DNA of 64,000 bases from Allium sativum (lineage: Eukaryota; Streptophyta; Magnoliopsida; Asparagales; Amaryllidaceae). Shown here piece after piece: positions 10,613 through 21,863 of this stretch. Position 1 is the first letter of the stretch; every line of letters starts with the position of its first letter. Where the stretch lies: assembly GCA_030737875.1 (NCBI GenBank), contig CM060910.1:610899303-610963302 (forward strand), read 5' to 3'. Under the pieces are notes generated by a model. The model was not told the origin of the DNA and did not search any database. It saw only the letters and a list, made by a program, of their open reading frames with translations. The translations under genes were made by a program, and so were the position numbers.

Positions 10613-13600
10613 TGTAACGAACTGGGATTTTCGACTCCGAAAATCAACATCAAACTACCGTGTTGACCATTCAGACATTGAACATTCCAGATCATTAATA
10701 GAAAGAAGTTAGAGGGTGAGAATAGATAAGAAAGAAATATTAGAATAGAAGAAGAAGAAGAACACGACACCACAGAATCTCACATCGCAGCGGAACAAAA
10801 TATAATACAGAAATAAATCTTTATTGAGAACTTTTAAAATACTTACAATATCAGAGTACACATCTGGACAGTGATAATAATCTGTTCTCATATAACACAC
10901 AGCGCAATAGTAATATCATACGTCTGGACTCTTCCAGCTCGTCTCTTCACAGCAGTCGATAACCTGGACCTGTACAACCCGGTCTAACCCGAGCATTTAC
11001 AAAACACCGGGTCAGTCTGGTGAACCAAAGTGAGATAAACTCGCACAGTATAAGGGTAAATCATCCAATCATGATTTTAAAGTTCAAAACCTTTTCAAAA
11101 GAAAAGGATAATCGTAAGACCAAATCCACACATAAACACGGACGGTTTTTACCTTACGATAACCCAAAACAGTTTTGAAACCAATATCTTGTTCTGATAT
11201 TATAATAATGTCTAAATACAAGTAAATATCAATTTAGTGGAACGCTTGCATCTCACGCTCCACATATATAGTATACAATCAAAACCGCAGGCACTTATTG
11301 GAAATTGGATTCCGACCTTGACAAGGTATGGGACCACCTGCCGATGGTGTATCTCTAGAGACGAATACACTGGGTTCAACAAGAACGTCTTGCAACCCGG
11401 CCCTCACATGACCGACCACTCATTTCGCTTGAGTGTATCGAATGTATATCACCGACGGTTGGGATCAGCAACCGTCTCCCGAAAAGGGACAGCATCGAAT
11501 ACAGATTTAAGAAACAAATAGGAATTTCTCTAGATAGGTGATTATACACCCTAATGGGAGCGACCCACATAGCCATGCTGCCTGCCCGATTTTTGTCATT
11601 TCCCGGTTGATGAGGCTTGAGGCCAGAATTAACTCTTGACATCTGGTCGCCATTTACTTTGAATGCCACATCGTCAAATCCATCAGATATCACTAATTGA
11701 CGTCCACAAAAATACTCTAGCTGGAAGCTAAGAGAACGGCAACTCCCCGCCAACAACTATCGTACGTTTGAAGAAATCAACGTACGTGACCCTTTGGAAA
11801 TACTCTGTCAGACATCCGTCCATACAGGTCATCCAGGAACAGGATGAACCGAAGGCACTCTCCTACCGCATCCAATATAGGAATCACCCCATGGATCAGT
11901 AGCGAGAAGTCCTTGGAACCCGTAGATTCCAACTACGACAGAATCACAGCTTATCTCGGCTTGCCAGGCAGAGAATATTAGTGGTTCTTCCATTTATGAA
12001 AATCAACGGTCTTCACAGCACCATCTCGATCATCTTCTGATATCTTCACGTATTTGTTGGTCGGAATGGTTTTCGAATATAAATTCGATCCCGGTCTTTC
12101 CATACCAACAATCATATTGGACAGGTTTGATAGTCGGTGTTTTAACTATCAAAATATACAGTGTTTCAATCATGACACTCCAATGAGTTCACTGGTTCCG
12201 TATTCAGCACCACTTGGCCTTTAACAAACTGATTTACTTTTATTGAGTTAAAACTTCTAACTCTTTTAATATTGAAAATACGATATTCGAATAACTCTAA
12301 TTCAATTTAACTCTAATGGATTAACTCAATTTGATTAACTTTAACTGGTCAACTTTAACTGATTAACTCGACTTATTTAACTCCTATCGATTAACTAATA
12401 CTCGCCTTTAATCTATTCGCTTGACTCTAGATCGCAGCGATCAAAATGGTTATGCCTGATTCCCTCAGGAAACATCCGACCGCCGTAGGCTATCTGCAGC
12501 CCTGCGAATTACGCTAGCAGTCGTACGAAATGGCAACTTAGCCGAATAATTATGTTTGGCTAATTCTATCTCGAATAGCTATATTCAATTTCCCACTTAA
12601 TTCCTCCGTCAAATCATCTTTTAGATTCGGAAATCCATTAGTTTTAACAAAGAAATTTATAGCACATATGTTATAACAATAGTGTTATAATTACTATTTA
12701 GATTTACAAAACAATAGCGCTATAATCGCTGTTTAGGTTTAGAACCCATTTACTATAGCAAAAGCGCTACAATCGCTATATTAGATTTACCAAACATATA
12801 TTATAACAACAGCGCTAAAATCGCTGTTTAGATTTTCAAACATATCCACTAACGTCTCTTACGATTACCAACTAATACTATCTTCAGATAATCCCGATGT
12901 TGTTCAAGTTGGGGTATTTTAATTACCTCTCAGACCTTGATCAACAACGTTCTTATCCTCCGATAAACATAAGTTGTAATCAAAATCAATATTTCATTCT
13001 AGTCTCAAACAAATTCCATTTAACTATTGGATTTGGTTATACAACTCTATAACCCAATTCTTTAACCAGATTCGCTTATTTCCAATCTCCTTTGATTTCA
13101 TTTCACTTCAATTACTTTTGAAAAGTAATTGTCTAAAATATTATTAATTAAAATAATAATTTATTTCAATCATTAACTACATGAGTAGTTAATTTCTTTA
13201 ATGACAAAATTAAATGGTAAATCCCCTTTTTTAAAACCTTGTTTAGATTTAAACAATATTTATTAAACTATTCAAATCAAAACACATCAATTTTGATAAT
13301 CAAATTCCAATTCAAACGATCGATTTAATTAACTCAAAAATCGATTATCTCGTTAATCGATTCCAATTAATCCTCATTTTAAATTAATTAAAAATATAAT
13401 TAATTTAAATAATCCCATTAATTGTTTTCTTTACAAAACCATTATCAAAGTTTAATCCTTCGATTCATTACTTGTTCTCATACTCGTAAATCTGATTAAC
13501 GTTGGCATTTACATTATAAAATAATTTAATAACAATCACAGTCTTAAATAAATAAAATATTTATTTAATTCCCTATTATAACTTTTATTCAAAATAATAT

Positions 13601-15111
13601 ATTCAAAATCCAACTCCAGTTATATAATAAATTTTATAACCTCATCTTTACCGATTCACCTGACGGTGAATCAATATTTATAACACGATGGATTTTATAG
13701 GCCATACGCTGCTAAATACTCAACCAATACCGCTCACTGGTTTAAACACAACACAGGTTGAATTCCCAGTCCAACTCAATAATCAAATCAATCAACCAAA
13801 CAGGACAGTTCATATGGGAAAATATGAAATAAATAATATATTTGAGGAATCCGGTTGGATCCCTCCAACCTGTTCTTCCCTGTATTCAAACGGTTATCAC
13901 CAAACAGTCCAAACAATCAAATCGATCAAACAATTCAAACCAGTAAACACGTTTATTGATAAACGTGACCAACAGGGTGGATTACCTCCGTTGGATCCAA
14001 TCGTTAAAATAATGATTTGGAATTTCATTGAACTTAAACACAGTTTAATTTCATCGGTTAAATCGACAAACAAAGGTGTAACTAGCAACTAGGCAACCAT
14101 CAGCAAGCAGAGCACATAAAATAAAAATACCCAATTTATATAAAAATATAAATGGGAACTGAGTGAGTTTAACTCACCTTGGATTTCATTCGTTGTTGCA
14201 GTGGTTCGGTTACACAGTTAAATTAAGCAGCGGTTAATTTAACTGGAATTTCCAGCTACCTCTATTCCCGTACAAAACCGATTCTTTAGTGTTGCGCCTG
14301 TTATCACGATTCCATCGTAGCTTGTTTTATCGGGTTCTAATAACATATAAAGGTGATCAACGTTATAAATACATACGGCACTAATTATATTAATAATATT
14401 CTTAATTAATATATGTTTTGTTATGCGTGTAGTTTTGATGTACCGTGGATGTTCATTTGATTAGTTAGCACCTAAAACATGTGATCGGTCCACGTACTAC
14501 TTGGATCGTCATAATTTATTTGGCACTTACATATAGTCAGTCATGTAGGCCACTTAAAAACGTTACTAACCCATTTGAAAAATATATCAAATTTAAAATT
14601 AAACTAATATTATTTTAATAACTAGTTACCGTTGCTTACGGTTCCAGATCCCGTCTCTTTGTGTCTGTCTTCATCCTTCATTGTTCATGAAGACAACATC
14701 CCATTCCCTGCTCCTTGTATTCTTCCAACAGCATGCTCCTTCCCATCTCACGCCCCTTCTCCACTTCCCATTTCTTCTGTTCATCATTTCCTCACTTAAA
14801 ACCCATTCCTATTGAACCCTTTTTCCATGTCGCGACACACCCCCACCTCATACGGTTCTTCATCCCCATGCGCCCAGACCACCTTTTCTAACTTCAGTCT
14901 CCACGCTCTCCATCTACTCCTCCTCTTCACGCACAAACTCCGCGCCACGTACGAAAATAAACTCCCCAAACTCACTATACACGCATGACCTCAACTCCAG
15001 AACCCCACCCGTCCATTCCTTTCTGTTGTTCACTCCTCCATGCTGTGTCGTTTTTTTTTTTTACGGTTTAATGAAGGAATACTTGCTGAGGAAAGTAAAC
15101 TAGAGCATGCG

Positions 15112-15156
<45 letters not shown>

Positions 15157-16538
15157 GAGAAAAGTGTGGAGAGCAAGTTTCTATTGGTACAAGGGTCACT
15201 TTCATTAGGGTAAACATGGTCGGCACGATTTGGGTTCCCTAGGTGGGTATAATATTTTAAAAGGGTAGGCTTAACTGTGAAATAGGTTTGCAGGAAGAGT
15301 AGCATGAGTTTTCCTTTCACGTTTGGTCGGCTGAAAAGAACATACATGGTTGTGCATGTATATCGGTGTACAGAGGTATCTATGAAATTTCTTTTCTTCT
15401 GAGGTCTGCGTTTCCAAATAGGGTAACATGTGGAACTTTTAATATGAAAAGAGATTATAGAGGGACTGAGCAGACATTTGCATGTGAGGAGTTCAGTTTG
15501 AAAAGAGATTTTAGGTATTAAAATAACATTAGCGAAACTTCGTAGCGAAGTAAAGTAACAAAACAACCACAAACGACTTCTGTCTACTGATAAAAAAACT
15601 AATCTTGGTGTAAAAAGGTATTCCGGACCCAATGGGACAAGTTTCGTCGAAATCCGAGGTCGTATGAAAAAAATTCCTTTATGAAACCAGAAATGAACAC
15701 GCGTTTAATTTTTCCATGGTCACCAGATAAATCGAATCAACTTGAAACTGCGAACATCGATAATAACTTTTCGATACGAACCCAACGGCACTAGTTTCGT
15801 CGCATTCTGAGACTGTTGCCCCGGTAGGCTGTTTTTACCGCGTACCGTACTACCCTTTTGAACACCAAATTTCCCGATCTCTAAAAATAACAAACTATAT
15901 ACCTATCCTGACTATAATCGACGCTACGAACTCAACGGAACTGCTTTCGTGGCCAAATTTGATCGTCTGCTCCAGTTGTGCCCAATTATCCCTTTATTAA
16001 TTTAATTAAGTGCTATAGAAATTGAACGGGCGTTTATGGCTACCGTGGTCACATACGACATCGGTTTTCCACGCAATTCACCACCGTACAATAATTTAGC
16101 GATACGGTTCTAATGAAACTGATTTCGTCGAAATCTGAGTCCGTTTGCAAAACGGCTAATTTTAAAGGCCTATAATTTAATAACGAATTTCCATAGTGAC
16201 TATTTCAAAATTTGATTTGGCCATAACTATCAAACTATAACACGAAATCTGGATTTTTCTCTTTCATATGAAAGCTATTGCCAATACGGCTCCAACGTGT
16301 CTTGTTTCACAGAAATCCGACTTATATCGAATCATGTATTCTCAGTTGAAGTTCAAAACTTCATTTCACGAACTGCACGCCATTTTCAAGCTTGATTTAT
16401 ATTATATATATAAATTATAACGTTCAACTTCGTTTTTAATAACGAATTAAATATTAAATTTCATTATATTCCCAATATGATATTTAAAATAAATAAATTA
16501 AATTAAATATTTGACGGCCAAAAATGCGGGTCGTTACA
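10613..16538 (-). mobile_element. Element F 5' LTR
   Basis: 5926 bp, nearly identical to 3244-9160, with the same internal order. The TA run is longer and scattered single-base changes are present. The start at 10613 is fixed by TGTAACGAACTGGG next to the PBS; the end at 16538 by GGGTCGTTACA next to the AAAAT duplication. Confidence 0.95.
15114..15152. repeat. TA microsatellite in F 5' LTR
   Basis: About 19 TA units, longer than the counterpart at 7742-7774. It produces a spurious run of alternating Tyr/Ile residues in open frames. Confidence 0.9.
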
Positions 16539-16543
16539 AAAAT
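16539..16543. repeat. Target-site duplication of F, right copy (AAAAT)
   Basis: Matches 3239-3243; A's LTR sequence resumes directly after it. Confidence 0.95.
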
Positions 16544-16990
16544 TTACATCTTTATCAATATAAAATAAAGGTTCATGTGTTGACAGTACTCATCCATTGA
16601 GATTGGTCATGTGTTGAACGAAATATTTTAGTAATAAAATTTACATCTTTATCAATATAAAATAAAGGTTCATGTGTTGAACGAAATATTTTAGTAATAA
16701 AATTTACATCTTTATCAATATAAAATAAAGGTTCATGTGTTGACAGTACTCATCCATTGAGATTGGTCATGTGTTGAACGAAATATTTTAGTAATAAAAT
16801 TTACATCTTTATCAATATAAAATAAAGGTTCATGTGTTGACAGTACTCATCCATTGAGATTGGTCATGTGTTGAACGAAATATTTTAGTAATAAAATTTA
16901 CATCTTTATCAATATAAAATAAAGGTTCATGTGTTGACAGTACTTATCCATTGAGATTGGTCATGTGTTGAACGAAATATTTTAGTATTG
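16544..16990 (+). repeat. 97-bp minisatellite in A 5' LTR
   Basis: Units start at TTACATC 16544, 16641, 16704, 16801 and 16898: periods 97, 63, 97, 97. The 63-bp unit lacks an internal 34 bp bounded by the repeated word CATGTGTTGA. F inserted at the edge of this array. The 3' LTR carries one 97-bp unit fewer. Confidence 0.92.
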
Positions 16991-17099
16991 ACAAATATTT
17001 TGAAAAAGAAATATTTGAAATAGAATATTTGAATATAGAAATTTATGAAGCCGTGTTGATTAGATTGACGCCATTTTGACGTGAACGATATTTATATCG

Positions 17100-17420
17100 A
17101 TTTTATCGATTTCGAAATGAATTGAATATATAACGATTTTGAAATGAATTGAATATATAACGATTTCGAAATGAATTGAATATATAACGATTTCAAAATG
17201 AATTGAATATATAACGATTTTGAAATGAATTGAATATATAACGATTTCGAAATGAATTGAATATATAACGATTTCAAAATGAATTGAATATATAACAATT
17301 TCGAAATGAATTGAATATATAACGATTTCGAAATGAATTGAATTGAAAACGATTTCGAAATGAATTGAATTGAAAACGATTTCGAAATGAATTTGAATTG
17401 ATTCGAATAGAAAAACAATT
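17100..17420 (+). repeat. 27-bp AT-rich tandem array in A 5' LTR
   Basis: About eleven units of ACGATTTCGAAATGAATTGA plus ATATATA or variants. Because 27 is a multiple of three, frames through it stay open on the minus strand and give an illusory protein with a repeated IYSIHFEIV motif. The period and copy number explain the frame; it is not a gene. Confidence 0.92.
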
Positions 17421-18369
17421 TGAATTGAATCGAATAGAAAACCAATTTGAATTGAATCGAATAGAAAACGACTTTGGAATTGAATTAAATTGAAAGCGAA
17501 TTGAAATGAATTCAAATTGAATTGAAATTTGAATTGAATAGAAATGAATTTTAAAACGAATTTATAAAGAAGAATTCAATTTTGATTTGAATTAAAATGG
17601 AAGTTGAAATTTCTTTTGGAACGAATTTAAAACTATTTATATAATTCATTTTAAATAGAAATCGACGAAATATATATTATATATATTATATATATAATAT
17701 TATGGCCTGAATAGAACGCGCCGCGCCGCGGCAGTTCGTGAATTTCGACCATTTATTTCAAATGAACATTACGGGAGATCCGACCGTCGGATTCTCCTAA
17801 AACCGGAACCATTGGGTTCGTATCGAAAAGAGATTTCTAACGAATATTAGAAATTTGAAATCTAACGGTTGGATTTGGAGTTACGTCCAAGTCAAATTCG
17901 AAAAAGGTCGCTGTAAGTGCAGTTCGATGGCCGTTGATGGAAATCGACTGTACGGGCCTTGATAAAATTATTAAAAATAGTAATAATTTGTGTAAAATCA
18001 TAAGAAATGATTTAGAAAGAATTGGGATGAAAAACTCCATATTTGAAAAGATAAAAATAGATTTTTATCGAAATGAACGAGTTTTGAACTAGAATTATAA
18101 TTCTATTTATTTTTAATTAAATAAATTGAATTTAAAAAGGGTTTTAAAAATAACCAGAATTTCCAATGATTGCATTGGAGTGGATTTGAATCGAAATTGT
18201 CTTTGGATTATTTCGATGTTGGATTTCGTGATGATACAGGTATCGTTATGGGAATTTGGAAGATATATATATATATCGTTATTTCCAATACGATATTTGT
18301 TAGTCGTAGAATTTGATATTGAATATAAGCCGGTATATTTTCTATTCAGAGCCTTGTTCTAATATCAAA

Positions 18370-18640
18370 TGTGATTTGGGTTTGTCGTGAATGGTGTCTT
18401 CACTAACACTGTTCTTGAACCCAGTTGAGATAAGATTAAGTCTTTTTATTTAGATTTAATGAAGTGTACCAATTCAATAATATTTAATTGGAATTGAATT
18501 GATATTGATTTTGGGTTTATCGTGAACAGTGTTTTAAATAAAACTCGTTCTTTAACCCGATAATTAATGGAATGTGATTTTGGGTTTATCGTGAACCGTG
18601 TCTTAAATGACACTGATTCTTTAACCCAGTCGAAGATTAA
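18370..18640 (+). repeat. GGGTTTATCGTGAA palindromic module, three copies
   Basis: Each copy runs from GGGTTTRTCGTGAA to TTCTTTAACCC or a variant, so the ends form a GGGTT/AACCC stem. An inner stem varies in step: GTGTC/GACAC in the third copy, and AGTGTT/AACACT in the second copy as seen in the 3' LTR (about 26470). D has two copies near 49885-50000 and B one near 45-95. Confidence 0.6.
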
Positions 18641-18690
18641 AACTAAGTGGAGTTTTAATGAATCTTTAATTAGATTGAAATGATCGAAAA

Positions 18691-18816
18691 TGGAGTATCA
18701 CCAGTTTTGCTCCAGGCGATAGTTAAATCTTTAATTAGATTTGAACGTGAAATGGTAATTGAATTTACCGATAACACTGTGGTGTTAGATATGAAGTATT
18801 ACCAGTTTTACTTCAT
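18691..18816 (+). other. Hairpin pair H7 with a shared 14-nt loop
   Basis: First: TGGAG (18691-18695), loop TATCACCAGTTTTG, CTCCA (18710-18714). Second: ATGAAG (18791-18796), loop TATTACCAGTTTTA, CTTCAT (18811-18816). The loops are nearly identical while the stems differ and still pair. D has TGGAG/CTCCA (49775-49798) with the same loop, and ATGGAG/CTTCAT in sense with one G-U pair (about 49672-49697). This suggests a loop recognised by a protein or RNA, presented on a replaceable stem. Confidence 0.7.
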
Positions 18817-19162
18817 GGGATGAATAGGTTGGGATTGGGAAATTAAAATAAATGATTACTTCGGTAAGGTTCGCTAATCCCGACTAGTTTGAATTGATAT
18901 TCAAAAATGGATTAAAGAATAAATTCAAGAAATTTATCTTGGATAAAATTAATGGGAACCTTTCCCTATGAATGTGAAATTTAGAAACTAACTGTCGGTT
19001 AGCTAAGCAGAATGGTTTTCCGGATATTGACCTGATGTTGGTTTCGGCCTTCGAGGTTAATATTTGGGGAATTATTCTCTTGATTAATTTACGATTAGTG
19101 ACTGATGAATTGGAATGAGGCGTATGTTGTGTTTGTGTAACACTTATTCAAAATATACGCGA

Positions 19163-19201
19163 GTTATTCGGAAAGACCGGGTTTATCCCATTCTGAATAA
19201 C
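19163..19201 (+). other. Leader hairpin H1 of A
   Basis: GTTATTC (19163-19169) pairs with GAATAAC (19195-19201). The sense 5' side continues GGAAAGACCGGG and the opposite side contains CCC. It lies about 1.65 kb before the LTR end. The 3' LTR copy is at 27109-27147. Confidence 0.75.
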
Positions 19202-20220
19202 TAATACCACGATAAGTCGAAGATGAAGACGATGGTCGAAGACCGGAGGTCTTCACGTCGTTTGGGTGATTACTGATGATCTTGATTGGGCTGTACACCC
19301 AAGAAGATGGAAACAGTTGGTGATCGTCCAGACGTGCTTGGAGATCGATGGATATGCGGGGTACTAGGTGCCTCCAGTTTCGTTCAGACCCAGAACGGAC
19401 TTGTAAATGGACTGTGTGTCTGACATTGGAATTTAGTCCATGTGATTGATCTCTATTAAATATATATCTGTTTGGCGGCGGAGAATTTATTCTCTTGCTT
19501 AACGCCCTTCTCTGAGACGTACGAGCTCAGGGGTTATATATTGATGGATATCAAACGCATGGAGTGAATTGCCTGTGTGGCATGCCTAAGTGGCAATTGA
19601 TCGAGGCTTCTGTTGAAAAGCAAAGTCTTGTGGTGATGATCAAAGCAAGGCCTTTGTGGCATAGCTTTGTGTAACGTTTGCTTCGCGAGTTTCACACCCG
19701 GTATGAACCAAAAACGGGAGAGGACGTCAGGGAGGGCATGCGTTTCTTTCTAGCTAGAAGTAGCGTCAGTGGTTTTACACGCCCTGACGAGTTTGACTTA
19801 TGTGGTTGTTGCTGTTGCGAGGCGCCTCGGATTGATCGGTCGTTCTCGAACCGATGGAGTCATTTAGTTGGCTCGTTTACGCCCCATAGGGCGGGGAAAT
19901 GCATGTTCAGGGTTTAAGTTTAATCCACATCGGTGGACTGGCCCTGAGGATCCAAGGGCCCACCTAAGTCTGGGTCCTGAGGGGCGGGCTAGAGCGTCTC
20001 GAATCGGTTGAGGACTATCTTTTGCCTCGGTTCATAGATGGAAACCCAATTTCCAAATACGTGATTCTGCGGTTTTATTTATAGAGCCTAGTATGGCGAC
20101 ATAGTGGGATGGGGCACTTATGCCGTCTATGATTGATACTTATGATTTGAAGTTGTTTTATACACTATGCACTTACAATAGTATCAAACGATTTGTTTTA
20201 AACGTATCAAGCATTCTTTA

Positions 20221-20290
20221 GTTGTTATAAGGGAAGACCCTATCCTCGGCTGCGTTGCATTGTGTGATGGGACCTGGGTCTTATAACAGC
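20221..20290 (+). other. Leader hairpin H2 of A
   Basis: GTTGTTATAAG (20221-20231) pairs with CTTATAACAGC (20280-20290) over 11 bp including one G-U. The inner portion carries CCCTATCC and a TGCGTTGCATTGTGTGATGG segment shared with B and D. It is about 0.55 kb before the LTR end. The 3' LTR copy (28167-28236) has one mismatch. Confidence 0.75.
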
Positions 20291-20839
20291 TTCATTTTTC
20301 TTTATTTAGCATTGCACTGTTTGTTTTATGCACTGGTATTCTTGGGAGGAAACCCGTTCCGTGTTATACGGCGTGGTCCCCTGATTTACCTAACTTTAAA
20401 ATAAAGATTAACTGTTTTAGTTCTCACACTAGTCACATGACTGACCTGGAGTTTATTGTTTTAAACTAAACTCTGGGTGCCCTTATTTTGACACGGGCAG
20501 CTAGTAGTTTTGGTTTTGCAGATTTATATTCACAGGATCCTGGTTTACAGCTGGAACGATATCTGGAAAGCTTTGTATCCGTATATCTCTTTCTAGTTGT
20601 GTATTGTATTATTTTCCGCTGCGATGTATTTAAATGTAATTTAAATCTCTGATATTTCTGTGTAATATTCATTTGTACTCTGTATATTCTTATATTCTGA
20701 TGCATTGTTGTAATATACAATGAAATGTTCTTTTGTATGCGTTCTGTTTTGTCGTGTTCTCAAACGATAGGGCGTTTCGAACGGTCTAGGTCGGTTTAGC
20801 GACCGGTTCGAACCGAGCGAAATTGCCTCTCGTCACATT

Positions 20840-20851
20840 TGGTATCAGAGC
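20840..20851 (+). other. Primer-binding site of A
   Basis: TGGTATCAGAGC, two bases after the LTR's terminal CA; matches plant initiator tRNA-Met. Confidence 0.95.
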
Positions 20852-20909
20852 TTTGGTTTACAAAGCTCAGAGAACAAGACACATTAGAACCATATGAAAG
20901 AATTCATCA

Positions 20910-20979
20910 GATATTGGGTTAGTAATATCCAATTAGAATGACTCGTTAGAGATAGGATCAGTAGTATCCTAGAACGAGT
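20910..20979 (+). other. PBS-proximal hairpins H3 of A (two copies)
   Basis: The second copy is nearly ideal: outer ACTCGTT (20941-20947) with AACGAGT (20973-20979), inner TAGGAT (20953-20958) with ATCCTA (20966-20971), loop CAGTAGT. The first copy has GATATT/AATATC (20910-20915, 20924-20929) or alternatively ATTGG/CCAAT, around GGTTAGTAATA. B has both copies plus a third. Confidence 0.8.
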
Positions 20980-21176
20980 GTGAAGAGTATATTTTTCAAA
21001 TGAAAACAATTTTGTTTTGAAATTTAAATCGTTTTAAACGTATTTGGTTATTTATTTATATTGATGTGGACAATCCAGTATATATAGATTTTGCGTATAC
21101 GTCTGATCCGCGTGTATTCAAAGTTTTAATATATTGGATAGATATAGCATCACACTCTAGTCGCCCGAAGATGATA

Positions 21177-21201
21177 TTGATGATAGCGATCGCATCATCA
21201 A
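21177..21201 (+). other. Internal hairpin H6 of A with self-complementary loop
   Basis: TTGATGAT (21177-21184) pairs perfectly with ATCATCAA (21194-21201). The 9-nt loop contains GCGATCGC (21186-21193), an 8-nt palindrome. A stem presenting a palindromic loop is the form of a retroviral dimer-initiation site, though the role here is inference. F, E and C have a hairpin in the corresponding place with GATGATG/CATCATC-type arms. Confidence 0.65.
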
Positions 21202-21529
21202 CATTTATGTTCGAGTTTCGAAGGTGTGATTTTCTATATATTTCCATTAGACTGGTGTGAGAACCAAAACTAATATAGCTAGAATACATTGTTGTGATTT
21301 GGCATCAAAACATGATTTTCTGTATATATATCAAAATTATGAATTTTAAACGTTAAATTCACTAATTGATTGATGTTTGTGTTGTTTGTTTATTTGTTTG
21401 ATAATTTTGAACCATTATGCCTAATTGAATCACATATTGAATTGTAATGAAAATTGGTCGCATTTGCTTGCATGTACATGTACTTACCTTGAACAGGTCA
21501 TAGCAAGGAGGCTAGAGCAGAGAATAAAA

Positions 21530-21760
21530 TTTGTTTGCCCGACAAATAGGTACATGTTTACTACATAATTTACTGTTTTGTTTGGGTGATGATGATTTTA
21601 TGAGCCTATTGGCTAGCCGCTTGGCTTTTTCATTTTCTTTTTGAGATCTAAAGGACCGAGGAAGCTATTTGAAATTCCCCGATGCTCCCGGTGCAGGGGA
21701 GGTTATGGCGAAATTTTTCGAAAATTTAGGGTGTTAGCCAAATTTTTGAAATTTTAGAAA
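21530..21760 (+). pseudogene. Decayed MSL..GKPLG stretch in A
   Basis: TTTTATGAGCCTATTGG followed by CTAGCCGCTTGGCT matches the conserved frame in E and C, but one base is missing, so it reads to a stop (TGA) within 15 codons. The deletion creates the palindrome GGCTAGCC. Following motifs (TTTTCTTTT, GGCGAAATTTTTC) remain alignable. Confidence 0.55.
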
Positions 21761-21863
21761 ATTCTCAAAAACTGAAAAGTTGGAGAATGGAAGCCAGATC
21801 GAACGTAGAGTTGATTAATCAAACCACTTTCGACTTTGTTCCTTTTCGGGGACGAAAAGTTTT

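Larger units (their letters stand above)
3244..16538 (-). mobile_element. Element F: complete giant-LTR non-autonomous retrotransposon
   Basis: A 13,295-bp element on the minus strand: 5' LTR 10613-16538 (5926 bp), internal region 9161-10612 (1452 bp), 3' LTR 3244-9160 (5917 bp). Both ends are TGTAAC...GTTACA, with AAAAT duplications. The LTRs differ at roughly one base in a hundred in the parts I compared by eye, so it is the youngest insertion here, in agreement with its innermost position. It carries no replication gene. It belongs to the same family as E. Confidence 0.95.
16544..20837 (+). mobile_element. Element A 5' LTR, part 2
   Basis: Continuation of the LTR after F. In order: 97-bp minisatellite (to about 16990), 27-bp AT-rich array (17100-17420), the GGGTTTATCGTGAA module repeated three times (18370-18640), paired hairpins H7 (18691-18816), hairpin H1 (19163-19201), a moderately GC-rich zone (19600-20050) with a 79-codon frame not supported as a gene, hairpin H2 (20221-20290), and the end CTCGTCACA. 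Its counterpart is 24595-28783. Confidence 0.93.

Noticed and set aside
17060..17515. 151-codon minus-strand frame with repeated IYSIHFEIV motif
   Set aside because: It is the translation of a 27-bp tandem array; 27 is divisible by three, so several frames stay open. The same applies at 25009-25464 and 50888-51146.
19678..19917. 79-codon frame in the GC-richer part of A's LTR, repeated at 27624
   Set aside because: Copies are LTR duplicates; the D counterpart is not open, and there is no recognisable domain.
20840..20851. Partial tRNA gene
   Set aside because: Only the short complement of the tRNA-Met 3' end is present, as expected for a primer-binding site.
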